Part shown: one piece after another, positions 1 to 8,793 of the stretch
Layout: each line of letters starts with the position of its first letter
How positions within the stretch are numbered: position 1 is the first letter of the stretch
The notes under the pieces: generated by a model
Databases searched by the model: none
What the model was told of the DNA's origin: nothing
Seen by the model: the letters and a program-made list of their open reading frames with translations, nothing else
Origin: Microcaldota archaeon
Lineage (GTDB): Archaea > Micrarchaeota > Micrarchaeia > Micrarchaeales > CABMGC01
DNA length: 64,000 bases
Assembly: GCA_028867135.1 (NCBI GenBank)
Contig: JAGWGW010000004.1
Span: 1 to 64,000, forward strand
Direction of reading: 5' to 3'
Translations under genes and position numbers: made by a program

Positions 1-1188
1 AAAACCTTTTCCACTATGACTGATTTTGGCAATGGAACCTTCTCTAGCGGTACATCAAAAATCTGCACGGGCAAATTCAACAACGCCATCGATAGGCCGT
101 GGCTCGCATCATATGGAAGTAGGGTGTATATTGTTTACAATGCGGGGACTGGAGCCGGCGGCACAGCAATCGATGTGTCTGCAGATGGCGGGCTTACTTT
201 CTCCCACAAGCTTGCGGTCCCTAGTAGCGAATGCGATTGCGGTGGTTCATCAACACCGCTGACTGTTGACCCTTCGGACGGAGCCCTATACATTCCATAT
301 GTCACATGGGGCTCGACATCTCTTAAGGTAGCCGTATCAACGGATGGAGGCAGTACATTCAACTACCACACAATCGTGCAAATGCCAAGCATGAATACAT
401 CTGCTTTTGCGTTGGGAGGCTTCCCATCAATCGCCATAGACAAGGAAGGAAACCTCTATGCGGTCTGGTCTGACAACTCTGCCGGTAACTATAACGTCTA
501 TATGAGCGTATCTAAAGACAAGGGGGTTTCATGGGGCACGCCAATAAAAGTAAATGCTCAGCCCGGACAGCATTTCAAGCCCTGGGCAGTTGCAGGGAAT
601 GCCGGGAATGTTGCAGTGGCATGGTATGGCACTAATGACAGCGGCACTTCACCATGGAATGCTCCCAATGCCAGATGGTATGTACACGTCTCTGTCTCTC
701 TCGATGCCCTTGCCAATCAACCCTCCTTTCAGGAAAGTACTGTAGCAAATGTCCCATTCCATATAGGATCCATATGCTCGCATACTTACACATGCGCAGA
801 TACAAACGACAGCAATGGCGAGCACAAACTCGCGGACTTCTTCCAAATTACGATTGATAAGGATGGCAGGCTAAATGTAGTGTGGACTGACACCGCGCAA
901 TATAACGGCACCACAGCACACATATTCTTTTCAAGGCAGATCAGCGGGCCAAATATATTGGGTAAATCTACATCCATGACCAGCAATCAATCTACCAGTT
1001 CGACAACCCAGACGATAACAAGTGCTACCACCTCCGGAAGTTCCCTAATGTCTTCCATCACTACCATATATACTCAACAACCTCAGCAACCTCAAAACAA
1101 TGGCATACTCATGTTTGCTTTGGTGATAATAATCGTGCTAATTATTGCGGTCGCGTATTTTTACAGATTGTCGCATAAAACTTTTTAG
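1..1188 (+). CDS. BNR/sialidase-like surface protein, 5' end cut by window
   Basis: The frame is open from base 1 (no stop before the ATG at 16), so the gene very likely begins outside the window. The visible part has several Asp-box-like motifs (SADGGLTF, STDGGSTF, SKDKGVSW), the mark of beta-propeller sialidase/exo-alpha families. A Ser/Thr-rich linker (about residues 320-350) is followed by a C-terminal membrane helix (ILMFALVIIIVLIIAVAYF) and a short basic tail, so the protein is anchored with its propeller outside the cell. Catalytic sialidase residues cannot be judged; a carbohydrate-binding or adhesive role is equally possible. Confidence 0.75.
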   Translation, partial: KTFSTMTDFGNGTFSSGTSKICTGKFNNAIDRPWLASYGSRVYIVYNAGTGAGGTAIDVSADGGLTFSHKLAVPSSECDCGGSSTPLTVDPSDGALYIPYVTWGSTSLKVAVSTDGGSTFNYHTIVQMPSMNTSAFALGGFPSIAIDKEGNLYAVWSDNSAGNYNVYMSVSKDKGVSWGTPIKVNAQPGQHFKPWAVAGNAGNVAVAWYGTNDSGTSPWNAPNARWYVHVSVSLDALANQPSFQESTVANVPFHIGSICSHTYTCADTNDSNGEHKLADFFQITIDKDGRLNVVWTDTAQYNGTTAHIFFSRQISGPNILGKSTSMTSNQSTSSTTQTITSATTSGSSLMSSITTIYTQQPQQPQNNGILMFALVIIIVLIIAVAYFYRLSHKTF

Positions 1189-1280
1189 GAAAAGTTTCAC
1201 CAAAAACCCCAGCGTGTTGATTTTTAGTATACTTAACGAGCCCACAAAACCCTTCAATGGGATTGGCGCCGGATAAGAAG

Positions 1281-1288
1281 ATATAAAT
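1281..1288 (+). promoter_or_regulatory. TATA box of the cupredoxin-like gene
   Basis: The sequence atataaat is centred about 27 bp before the ATG at 1312, the usual archaeal TATA-to-start distance. The transcript would be leaderless or nearly so. Confidence 0.6.
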
Positions 1289-1311
1289 AGGCACTAACAC
1301 TTACTAAACTT

Positions 1312-1731
1312 ATGAATAAGAAAACTATTTCTGGAGTTATAGTACTCATCATCATCCTTGGTTTTGCTGCATACTACCTGCTAAATGCCATGTTCTTCGG
1401 ACCCGGCCAATCAAGCGGCCAGTATTTACACTCGCTTCAACAAGAAGCTGCTAACGCTGTAGCTACGCAAACGATTCATATCAAGAGCTGCGGGAATTAT
1501 ATATCCGTTACCGACCCGATGGTGGCCAAAATAGCTCCATATAGCAATGTAACGTGGATAAACGACGACAGCAAAAACCATACGATCTGGTTTAACCCGA
1601 ACGCAGGGCCGCTTACCGGATCTATCCCTCCGGGAGGACAGCAGACCGTAATGGTGTCGCTTGGCTCTAATAGTCTCCAAGGCTATGAATGCGACAGGAA
1701 TGCGAGTGGGCCTGGGCTTCTAGTATCATGA
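1312..1731 (+). CDS. Membrane-anchored cupredoxin-like protein
   Basis: 139 aa with an N-terminal membrane anchor (residues 7-30) and a small outer domain. The domain has a cupredoxin look: strand NVTWIND, then NHTIWF with a His at about residue 90, a Pro-Gly-Gly turn (IPPGGQQTV), and a Cys near the C-terminus (GYEC, residue 127). Classical blue copper sites need Cys-x(2-4)-His-x(2-4)-Met after that Cys; here DRNASGPG follows, so His and Met are missing and type-1 copper binding is doubtful. A TATA box just upstream suggests a leaderless start. The fold assignment is by pattern only. Confidence 0.6.
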   Translation: MNKKTISGVIVLIIILGFAAYYLLNAMFFGPGQSSGQYLHSLQQEAANAVATQTIHIKSCGNYISVTDPMVAKIAPYSNVTWINDDSKNHTIWFNPNAGPLTGSIPPGGQQTVMVSLGSNSLQGYECDRNASGPGLLVS

Positions 1732-1765
1732 CTGCCGCAAGGCAAGATCCGGATGGGCGTATGGA

Positions 1766-2188
1766 ATGCAACAAAAAATTTTGATTGCTGTGATAGCTGT
1801 TTTGGTTGTGGCAGTGCTGGGTTTAATTGCAGTGCTCATGTTCCCTAGCAACATGAAGATAACTGCGAAAATCATAAACGATAAAACCGGGGTGGCAACT
1901 CCTGTGCCTTGGCCAGGGGACCAGGTAACCTCTGAGGCGTACACGGCCCTTTCCGCAGTGCACCTGGAAAGCTATCCGGCAGGCACGACCGTCCAGGCCG
2001 GGACAAGCGGAAATGCCACAAACATATTCAGGATAGGCGATCTGATGGGGGTAAGTGCAACGCTACCTTCAGGCGGAGGCTACGGCGCATGCTGCATCTC
2101 ATTTCCTCAGGAAGTTGGCAACTATACCCTTATAATTTATGCCAATAATAACGAACTCAAGAGTCTCGCCTTCCGTGTTGTTAGCTAA
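1766..2188 (+). CDS. Membrane-anchored secreted protein, unknown function
   Basis: 140 aa. An N-terminal hydrophobic helix (residues 4-26) is followed by an outer domain with potential N-glycosylation sequons and a CC pair (GACCISF). The C-terminal part (NYTLIIYANNNEL) reads like a beta-sandwich strand. It lies 34 bp after the cupredoxin-like gene on the same strand and shares its topology, so the two may act together at the cell surface. I do not recognise a family. Confidence 0.65.
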   Translation: MQQKILIAVIAVLVVAVLGLIAVLMFPSNMKITAKIINDKTGVATPVPWPGDQVTSEAYTALSAVHLESYPAGTTVQAGTSGNATNIFRIGDLMGVSATLPSGGGYGACCISFPQEVGNYTLIIYANNNELKSLAFRVVS

Positions 2189-2235
2189 ATGCATCGATAG
2201 GAACTGCTGGGTCGGTTCGCACCCGGCCATGTGTT

Positions 2236-2481
2236 TTGATGATGATAAAAGTAAAAGTGACCACGAACTCCAAGGTTGAACTCGTGCGGCGGGTTGGGCC
2301 TTCGGAGTATGCGCTCAAAGTGAAGGAAAAGGCAGTTGCCGGGCGGGCAAACGCAGCGGTAATCGCCCTGCTTTCCTCCTATTTCAATGTTAAGAAATCC
2401 CAAATAATGATGATAAGAGGGCATGCGGGCAGGGAAAAGCTGATAGAGATAAGGATGCAGCTTCCTGGAACCTTGCCCTAA
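2236..2481 (+). CDS. DUF167 (YggU-type) small protein
   Basis: 81 aa matching the DUF167 pattern: an N-terminal strand with V-K-V, then YALKVKEKAVAGRANAAVIALLSSYFNVKKSQIMMIRG, where the GRANAA...L...F.V..S.I.I..G spacing is diagnostic. Members are small soluble proteins of unknown function found in all domains. The start has several ATGs in a row (atgatgataaaa); the second or third may be the real one. Spacing suggests an independent transcript. Confidence 0.8.
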   Translation: MMMIKVKVTTNSKVELVRRVGPSEYALKVKEKAVAGRANAAVIALLSSYFNVKKSQIMMIRGHAGREKLIEIRMQLPGTLP

Positions 2482-2568
2482 CCTGTTCAAGCCTCGCTAG
2501 CCGTTATCCGCATTTTCAGAATGCCAGCTGCTGCATCCAGTTAAATAGATGAAACTCCACGGATTGTC

Positions 2569-3102
2569 ATGAAGAGATTCGAAATAGGGCTTTTCATCGG
2601 AAGGTTCCAGCCTTTTCATAAAGGCCATATGTACGCAATCAGGTTCTGCCTTGAGAGATGCCGCAACCTTGTTATCGGAATAGGAAGCTCCCAGGAAAGC
2701 GGAACGCAGATAAACCCCATATCGTCAAAAGACAGGATAAGGATCCTGAGGTCCGGGCTGTCAGGAGCGGGCATAGACACGGGCAGAATAAGGTTCCTGG
2801 AGATCCCAGACTTCGATGACAATGAAAAATGGCGCAATTACATAATACATAAGGAACCAGGCATAGGGATCGTATTCTCTAGAAACAGGCTTGTCGGGAG
2901 GATATTCAAAGGTCATGGCATTGAGGTCATGCTGCCACCATGGCATGAAAGGAGGAGGCTCATAGCAACCAGGATAAGGGGCATGATAAAGAAGGGGTGG
3001 CACTGGCAGGCTCTTGTACCTAGGGGCGCTGTAGAACTCATATCAAGCCACAAAAGCGAAATAATCAATGCCAGGCTCAGCAGGCATGCGAAAAAGGGAT
3101 AA
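2569..3102 (+). CDS. nadM: Nicotinamide-nucleotide adenylyltransferase (archaeal type)
   Basis: 177 aa, the usual NadM length. It joins NMN and ATP to make NAD+. The N-terminal nucleotidylyltransferase signature GRFQPFHKGH (residues 11-20) contains the HxGH motif. The middle motif VFSRNRLVGRIFKGHGIEV and the conserved PP match the archaeal NMNAT pattern. The C-terminus is basic. Stand-alone gene in the cytosol. Confidence 0.92.
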   Translation: MKRFEIGLFIGRFQPFHKGHMYAIRFCLERCRNLVIGIGSSQESGTQINPISSKDRIRILRSGLSGAGIDTGRIRFLEIPDFDDNEKWRNYIIHKEPGIGIVFSRNRLVGRIFKGHGIEVMLPPWHERRRLIATRIRGMIKKGWHWQALVPRGAVELISSHKSEIINARLSRHAKKG

Positions 3103-3114
3103 GCAGTAACATAA

Positions 3115-3525
3115 TCATGACTCTTCATCTCCCTCTTCACCATCCTTATCCTTATCGCTTGTGCGCCTTCTTCCCCTTGCTCCAATCTCCTTTCCTTCAT
3201 CCTCAGTATCCTCATCTCCCCTATTCCTGTACCTTATGCTTTCGATGCTCAAACTTGAAAGCTTCAGTTTGCTTACGAGCATTATGACTATACCAAGAAG
3301 CGCACCAACGACCCCAACACTTAAAGATTCGGTGCTCAGATACATGAACCTTGAGCCTATTGCAGTGAAGGGCACAACAGGCACTATCTGCTGCGCTGAC
3401 CATGAGAGGAATACCAGGATCAATCCGGATACAAAGAATACAGACCCGAGAGTGTTCCACCACTGCACGCTGGAAATCCTAACGTTCAGAGCGTATACAT
3501 CAGCAGCTTCCATCTTGTACGCCAT
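3115..3525 (-). CDS. Two-helix membrane protein with acidic/basic tail
   Basis: 136 aa. Two membrane helices (about residues 25-45 and 67-85) are followed by a long charged, probably disordered tail rich in Glu, Asp, Arg and Lys (DEDTEDEGKE, GRRRTSDKDKDGEEGDEES). The convergent neighbour nadM ends 12 bp away. An AT-rich TATA-like sequence (aatatattac, minus strand) lies about 30 bp before the start. No family is recognised. Confidence 0.6.
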   Translation of the reverse strand: MAYKMEAADVYALNVRISSVQWWNTLGSVFFVSGLILVFLSWSAQQIVPVVPFTAIGSRFMYLSTESLSVGVVGALLGIVIMLVSKLKLSSLSIESIRYRNRGDEDTEDEGKEIGARGRRRTSDKDKDGEEGDEES

Positions 3526-3697
3526 TCAACCACACTCCTAATACCCGTCAACGTAATATATTGCATTAGATTTGCTTCGGTTCCTGGAAAATGGGCAGTC
3601 CGTGACCGTTCGAATCTTTATCTCGGAAAATCGAAATAATCCCGAAATAAACCCCAATTTACTTATAAATAATTTGCAACATCCTATCGGTGAGGAA

Positions 3698-4789
3698 ATG
3701 AATGTAACTAGACACGAGATTATAGGCCTTGGCATCATAGCCATGGCGCTGCTTGCAATTCCGGGAATTGCAAACGCAGAAGTCGCGCATGCCAGAGGTT
3801 TTGCCGGCGCCTCGATCAACATCTCCGTGGGCAACAGCCCGGACGATGCGAACGAGATGCACAGCCTTATCGTATCAAACAGGAGCCTGGACAACCTGAA
3901 GCGCTCCTACGGCGATGCGATATGCACGACAAACGGCACATCGATATACGCAGGATACGTAGAGGCTGCAACGAGCAACTCTACAGTGGCTGCACAGGTT
4001 TCGCTCCTTGAGAACGACACCGCGAAGCTCCAGACGCTTGCAGGAGCAGCTAACGTGAGCGGGTTCCGCAGCTACAAGGACCATGTATACGATCCGCAGC
4101 TCGAGAAGGTCACGAATTCCATAAACAACGCGATCAGCGCTGCGAACCTGTCTGACAACCAGACAGCGTACCTCAGGCAGCAGAAGCAGGCTGAGGAGCG
4201 GTACATAGCAAACTGCAAGAGCGACCAAGACACTGCGTTGAAGGTATACGCGGATGCGAAGGTGGCCCAGTATTCGCAGATAATGGGTTTCTACCAGAAC
4301 ATCGCTAACATGCTCGGCGGCAGGGGGATGTCGATTGCGAACCTGCAGGACCTGATAGGCTATGCGACGAACACCATCGTCAATCCGTTGCAGCTTGCAG
4401 TCAACAGCGCCACAAATGCCACGCAGATAAAGACGGCGTTGGGCAGCTATTGCCTGTTCGACGGCTGTGCAAACGGCACAAACGCGCACCTCTCAGCGAA
4501 GTTCAGGATAGGTGCGATACAGGACGAGATAAACATGCTTGAGGCGAACTCGAGCTTCAGCGGAAACTCGAAGCTGGCGGCAGCGCAGAACGACCTCGAC
4601 AACGCAACTGCGATCCTGAACAGCGTCGGCACGTCGGTGTACACAGGCAACCAGCTTGAGCAGATCAACGGGTACATAAAGGACGCGCAGAACAATGTGC
4701 AGAGCGCCCAGCACAGGAGCATGGAGGATGACGCGCACGAAAACGCGCAGGCCACCGTGCATGAGCACGAAAACGAGAGCGGCGAATAG
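3698..4789 (+). CDS. Secreted helical (coiled-coil) protein with Sec signal
   Basis: The ORF track starts at 3572, but the ATG at 3698 has a GGTGAGG ribosome binding site and a TATA box (acttataaat) about 35 bp upstream, so it is preferred (363 aa). Residues 5-27 form a signal peptide ending ANA-E. The mature part is long and helical, rich in Ala, Asn, Gln and N-x-S/T sequons, with heptad-like stretches (AQVSLLENDTAKLQTLAG). The tail is His/Glu-rich (EDDAHENAQATVHEHENESGE) and might bind metal. Probably an outer-surface structural protein; no known family. Confidence 0.7.
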   Translation: MNVTRHEIIGLGIIAMALLAIPGIANAEVAHARGFAGASINISVGNSPDDANEMHSLIVSNRSLDNLKRSYGDAICTTNGTSIYAGYVEAATSNSTVAAQVSLLENDTAKLQTLAGAANVSGFRSYKDHVYDPQLEKVTNSINNAISAANLSDNQTAYLRQQKQAEERYIANCKSDQDTALKVYADAKVAQYSQIMGFYQNIANMLGGRGMSIANLQDLIGYATNTIVNPLQLAVNSATNATQIKTALGSYCLFDGCANGTNAHLSAKFRIGAIQDEINMLEANSSFSGNSKLAAAQNDLDNATAILNSVGTSVYTGNQLEQINGYIKDAQNNVQSAQHRSMEDDAHENAQATVHEHENESGE

Positions 4790-4843
4790 CGGTGAATTGC
4801 TTGCGGCCCTTATTTTTGGGCCGCTTCTTTTCTTAAGCCAATA

Positions 4844-6094
4844 TCATAAGGCCAAAAATAGCCAGTATACGATGACGTTGAGCGCCGTCACAACAGACCC
4901 GATTTTTGCAAAGTCCATGAACGACAATGTCTGCCCGTATCTCTTCTCAGCGCTCTGCAGAATTATCACATTGCTCGCTGCGCCAAGGATGAAAAGGTTA
5001 CCTGCAATCGTGCTGCCTGCTGCAAGAGCTATGCCAACCGAAACTGGAACGTGCATCGAACTCAGCAGTTTTATGTATATCATCACCATAGGCACGTTGG
5101 ATATGAACTGGCTTCCAATGACATTGGCCATAAGTATTGCAGGAACGGATTGAAGGTCAATGTTATGCCCGCTTACAAATCCCTGCAGGAAGCCTGACTG
5201 CCATACGCTTCCAACCAGGACGAAAAGGGCGATGAAAAATACTATTGTAGACCAATCTATGTCCAGCACGATCTGATACCTCTTCTTGCTGAATATAAGT
5301 ATCGGAAGCGCAGCCGCCACGGCCAAATACGCAAGGTTGGGTCTCAGCATTGAACCCGAAGATATAAGGATAATGTCAGACACTATCGCTATCGCGAGCA
5401 GCGCAAGCGACATCCTGCATAGCCTGGCCAGCTCCCTGTCCCGTATCCCCATATGCGCATGTATCAGCTGTCTGCCATTGAACTCGTTTTTATAGAAGAA
5501 CCTGAGCACCAGATATGCGATGATAAAGTTTATCGCTGTTGGTAGTGCAAGATACGAGAAGAAGGATGCAAACGGATTGCCCACAATTCCGCTTGAGGCT
5601 ATGAGTATGTTCTGCGGGTTCCCTATCGGGCTCATCGCGCTGCCTATGGTGACAGCAAAGGCGAGCGAAAGAAGCATGAGTTTCGGGTTTATGTGCTCCC
5701 TGATTGCGAAGAGCATGACTACCGGCGTTCCTATCACGGCTACCGTGTCGTTGAGCAGGAACATCGATGCAAATCCCATAGAGAACAGTATGAGCAGCAC
5801 CAGCGCGTCTACCGACCTTGCCCTCCTGAAGAGCCTGTAAACCAAGCTCCTCATGTAGCCGCTTTCAGTCAGGGCCTCGCCTACTATGAAGATGCCTATA
5901 AGAAATACGATGACCGTTGGATCTATGTATGACACTGCCGCAGCGATCGAAATCTGCCCTGTGAGAAGAACCAAGACTGCACCAATCAGCACAATCTGCC
6001 ATATCTGCAGCCTGAACCGGCCTATCTGCCTTATCGCCACGAGAATGAAGGTACCTATCAGTATCAGGACTGAGAGTGGTGGTAACTGAAACAT
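4844..6094 (-). CDS. ArsB/NhaD-superfamily ion transporter
   Basis: 416 aa with 10-12 predicted membrane helices. The superfamily hallmarks are GEALTESGY in the first half and GSAMSPIGNPQNILIA, where the GNPQN turn is typical of the ArsB/NhaD/anion-permease group. A second-half repeat, IAGNLFILGAASNVIIL, matches the inverted-repeat architecture. The substrate (arsenite, Na+/H+ or an organic anion) cannot be read from the sequence. No arsR or arsA neighbour is seen, so an ion/H+ antiport role is as likely as arsenite export. Confidence 0.85.
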   Translation of the reverse strand: MFQLPPLSVLILIGTFILVAIRQIGRFRLQIWQIVLIGAVLVLLTGQISIAAAVSYIDPTVIVFLIGIFIVGEALTESGYMRSLVYRLFRRARSVDALVLLILFSMGFASMFLLNDTVAVIGTPVVMLFAIREHINPKLMLLSLAFAVTIGSAMSPIGNPQNILIASSGIVGNPFASFFSYLALPTAINFIIAYLVLRFFYKNEFNGRQLIHAHMGIRDRELARLCRMSLALLAIAIVSDIILISSGSMLRPNLAYLAVAAALPILIFSKKRYQIVLDIDWSTIVFFIALFVLVGSVWQSGFLQGFVSGHNIDLQSVPAILMANVIGSQFISNVPMVMIYIKLLSSMHVPVSVGIALAAGSTIAGNLFILGAASNVIILQSAEKRYGQTLSFMDFAKIGSVVTALNVIVYWLFLAL

Positions 6095-6146
6095 ACTCAG
6101 CTAATGCCGGCTAAACTCTAAAAACTTGCCTGAAGACACAAAGGGC

Positions 6147-7448
6147 CTACCTTCTGCCGTGCTCCCATCGCTTTCTTCCAGGATGACCGCCGTAATCCCT
6201 GCTGTCAGAGCTGCCGCGGTACCCTCCGCCTCCTCCCCTGAAGCCTCCCCTTCCGCCGCGGAAGCCATCACGTCCCTGGCCCATCGATTGCCTCTTGAAT
6301 GCCCTTATGTGCGCGAACTTCGCCGTGTCGAGCCTTATCTGCTCCATCCTTATGTTCGTGACGTCTTCAATGTCCCTTATGAGCCCCCTCTCGTTGTTGC
6401 TCACTATTGTGAATGCCTTGCCGTCCGCGTTCATCCTCGCCGACCTTCCGACCCTGTGCACGTATACGTGCGGGTCTTCGGGGCAGTCGAAGTTTATTAT
6501 GTCCGATATGCCGCTTATGTCTATGCCCCTTGCCGCCACGTTGGTCGCTATCAGAAGCTGGGCGCCCTTCCTGAATTCCCTCAATGAATACTCCCTCTTG
6601 GCCTGGGACAGGCCGCCGTGCAGCAATATAGCGTGTATGCCCTGCTCCTTTAGCGCCTGGTGTATGGCGTCGGCAGCGTACTGGGTCTGCACGAAGACTA
6701 TGGCCTTCTTCGGATTGTTCTGCTTTATGTAAGCGAGAAGGGTTGCGAATTTCAGGAAGTTGTCTGAAGAAGCGTAATAATGCTTTATCTTGGTCACGAC
6801 AAGCTCCTCCTCGCTGCCCACGCTTATGAATGAAGCATTCCTCATGTGGCTCCTTGCAACGCCCCTTATCCTCTCCGGCATCGTAGCCGAAAAGAGCATC
6901 GTCTGCTTCGCATGCGGCGTCTTTGACATTATGAACTCCACGTCCTCTATGAATCCCATGTCGAGCATGGTGTCAGCCTCGTCGAGCACCAGGAACCTTA
7001 TCCCCTCAAGGTGCAGCGCCCCCCTCTCTACAAGGTCTATTATCCTTCCAGGGGTTCCCACGACGATGCGGGGCCTGCGCCTTAGCGCGCTGATCTGCAC
7101 GTTTATGGAAGCGCCCCCGTATACTACTGTGATGCCCTCCCTCCTAGGGAGCAGCTTTGCCGCAAATTCGTATATCTGCAGCGCAAGCTCCCTTGTCGGC
7201 ACTATTATTATCGCCTCTGTGCTGCTGCTGGTCTGCCTGCTCTGTATTATCGGTATCAGGAACGCAGCCGTCTTCCCGGTTCCGGTCTTCGCCCTGACTA
7301 TGACATCTGTGCCGTGCAGCGCCACAGGTATCACCTGGTCCTGGACATCTGTAGCCGTTATGAAATTGACCCTTTTCAGCGCTTCGACTAACGCTGGATC
7401 TAGGTTCATCTCTGAGAAGTTCTTCAAATCTACACCGTCTGGAAACAA
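6147..7448 (-). CDS. DEAD-box RNA helicase with RGG tail
   Basis: 433 aa. ATP-dependent RNA unwinding. Motifs in order: upstream aromatic and Q-motif region (NFSEM...FITATDVQDQVIP), I AKTGTGKT, Ia PTRELALQ, II LDEAD, III SATMP, V ATNVAARGIDI, VI HRVGRSARM. The C-terminus is an Arg-Gly-Gly-rich tail (FRGGRGGFRGGGGGYRG) that should bind RNA. The start is a TTG; an ATG lies 13 codons in, but it would remove the conserved Phe upstream of the Q motif, so the TTG is favoured. Confidence 0.93.
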   Translation of the reverse strand: MFPDGVDLKNFSEMNLDPALVEALKRVNFITATDVQDQVIPVALHGTDVIVRAKTGTGKTAAFLIPIIQSRQTSSSTEAIIIVPTRELALQIYEFAAKLLPRREGITVVYGGASINVQISALRRRPRIVVGTPGRIIDLVERGALHLEGIRFLVLDEADTMLDMGFIEDVEFIMSKTPHAKQTMLFSATMPERIRGVARSHMRNASFISVGSEEELVVTKIKHYYASSDNFLKFATLLAYIKQNNPKKAIVFVQTQYAADAIHQALKEQGIHAILLHGGLSQAKREYSLREFRKGAQLLIATNVAARGIDISGISDIINFDCPEDPHVYVHRVGRSARMNADGKAFTIVSNNERGLIRDIEDVTNIRMEQIRLDTAKFAHIRAFKRQSMGQGRDGFRGGRGGFRGGGGGYRGSSDSRDYGGHPGRKRWEHGRR

Positions 7449-7615
7449 AAGAAGCAGATATAGCCGATTGGCTAAAGCTTTTCATCCCTTCTTTTAACGG
7501 TAAAAGATGTGCTGATTAGGTATTTATACCTTCGTTTTACGGCATAAATGGCGTCGCACAACCTAATCTCAGGGTAACGTTTAAAGCATTTTCCTGAGAG
7601 CGATTTACCGATAAT

Positions 7616-7933
7616 ATGGCTGTTTCGCAAAAGCAGGACGAGAACAGGCTTGCGTACATACTGTGCTACATAGTGACATGGATATCCGGGCTGGCGATAT
7701 ACCTAACGCTGGGACAAAAGGACAGGAAGCTCAAGTTCCACGCGGTGCAGGCGATGTTTCTGGGGTTTGCGATAATGGTGCTCTGGGCCCTTGCCCATCT
7801 GCCCCTGCTTTCATGGCTGAACCTCGTAGGCATCGTCTTCTGGCTCGGCGGGATCTATGTAGGCTGGGAGGCCTCGCAGGGAAACGACGTCAACATGCCT
7901 TTCATAGCGAAGTACGCAAAGGAGTACTCTTAA
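7616..7933 (+). CDS. DUF4870-type small membrane protein
   Basis: 105 aa with three hydrophobic segments (about residues 13-33, 49-68 and 70-86). The sequence KLKFHAVQAMFLGF after the first helix is the diagnostic DUF4870/Tic20-like signature. Members are small membrane proteins of unknown function. A TATA-like gtttaaagc lies about 35 bp upstream. Divergent from the helicase gene. Confidence 0.75.
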   Translation: MAVSQKQDENRLAYILCYIVTWISGLAIYLTLGQKDRKLKFHAVQAMFLGFAIMVLWALAHLPLLSWLNLVGIVFWLGGIYVGWEASQGNDVNMPFIAKYAKEYS

Positions 7934-7970
7934 TAAGTTTTTTTCAATAAGACCTATGTAAGGTTAGGCA

Positions 7971-8786
7971 ATGGATTATGATGTAGGGAAAAAGAGGATA
8001 GTCATTGCAGACCTCGACGGCACGCTCACCCTTAGCAAGACGACCATGGACAGGCAGATGTCGGACCTCATATGCGAACTGCTCAACTACAAGGACTTCG
8101 CAGTGATAAGCGGGGGGGCGTACAGGCAGTTCCAGAAGCAGTTCCTGGGCGGCCTCTCCTGCAATAGCGGCAACATCTCAAGGCTGTACCTATTCCCCAC
8201 GAACGCCACGTCGTTCTACAAGTTCGACGATGGCGAATGGTCCCTCGTCTATTCAGAGCTCCTGAAGCCTGATGAGAAGAAGAGGATAGTGGAGGCGTTC
8301 GGCACGGCGCTCAAGCAGGCGAGGTTCGAGAAGCCTGCGCATACATACGGCGAGCAGATCGAGGACAGGGGCTCGCAGGTTACCTTCTCGGCATTCGGCC
8401 AGGAAACGCCATTGGAGATAAAGGGCAGCTGGGATCCTGACGGCAAGAAAAGGCTCGTCATAAAGGGCTATCTGGACAAGCTCATACCCGAATTCGAGGT
8501 AAGGATAGGAGGAACCTCATCCATAGATGTGACCAAGAAGGGCATAGACAAGGCTTACGGGATAAGGAAGATAAACGAGAACCTAGGGTACTCGATAGGG
8601 CAGATGCTTTTCCTAGGAGATGCGCTCTTCGAGGGGGGCAACGACTATCCCGTGAAGCGCGCGGGGGTGGATAGCATAAGCGTGAGCGGTCCTGAGGAGA
8701 CCAAGAAGATACTAAGGGAGATAATAGACATGTCGAAAAATAGCGAAAAGGGAAGTCACACCTCCATGCTGCTCAAGCCAAAATGA
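7971..8786 (+). CDS. HAD-family phosphomannomutase-like phosphatase
   Basis: 271 aa, HAD-IIB type. Motif I is ADLDGTLT (residues 13-20). The cap region has GSQVTFSAFGQ, the segment shared with eukaryotic phosphomannomutases (GQVTFSALGQ), and FLGDALFEGGNDYPV provides the Mg2+-binding acidic residues. The likely activity is mannose-phosphate mutase or sugar-phosphate phosphatase for glycan precursors, which would fit a cell with many glycosylation sequons on secreted proteins. It follows the DUF4870 gene after 37 bp. Confidence 0.85.
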   Translation: MDYDVGKKRIVIADLDGTLTLSKTTMDRQMSDLICELLNYKDFAVISGGAYRQFQKQFLGGLSCNSGNISRLYLFPTNATSFYKFDDGEWSLVYSELLKPDEKKRIVEAFGTALKQARFEKPAHTYGEQIEDRGSQVTFSAFGQETPLEIKGSWDPDGKKRLVIKGYLDKLIPEFEVRIGGTSSIDVTKKGIDKAYGIRKINENLGYSIGQMLFLGDALFEGGNDYPVKRAGVDSISVSGPEETKKILREIIDMSKNSEKGSHTSMLLKPK

Positions 8787-8793
8787 GGCGGGC

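Noticed and set aside
3600-3625. T-loop-like GTTCGAATC
   Set aside because: No pairing T stem, acceptor or anticodon arm around it; not a tRNA.
3875-4489. 204-aa minus-strand ORF
   Set aside because: Shadow of the secreted helical protein on the plus strand; Cys/Arg/Val-rich with no domain.
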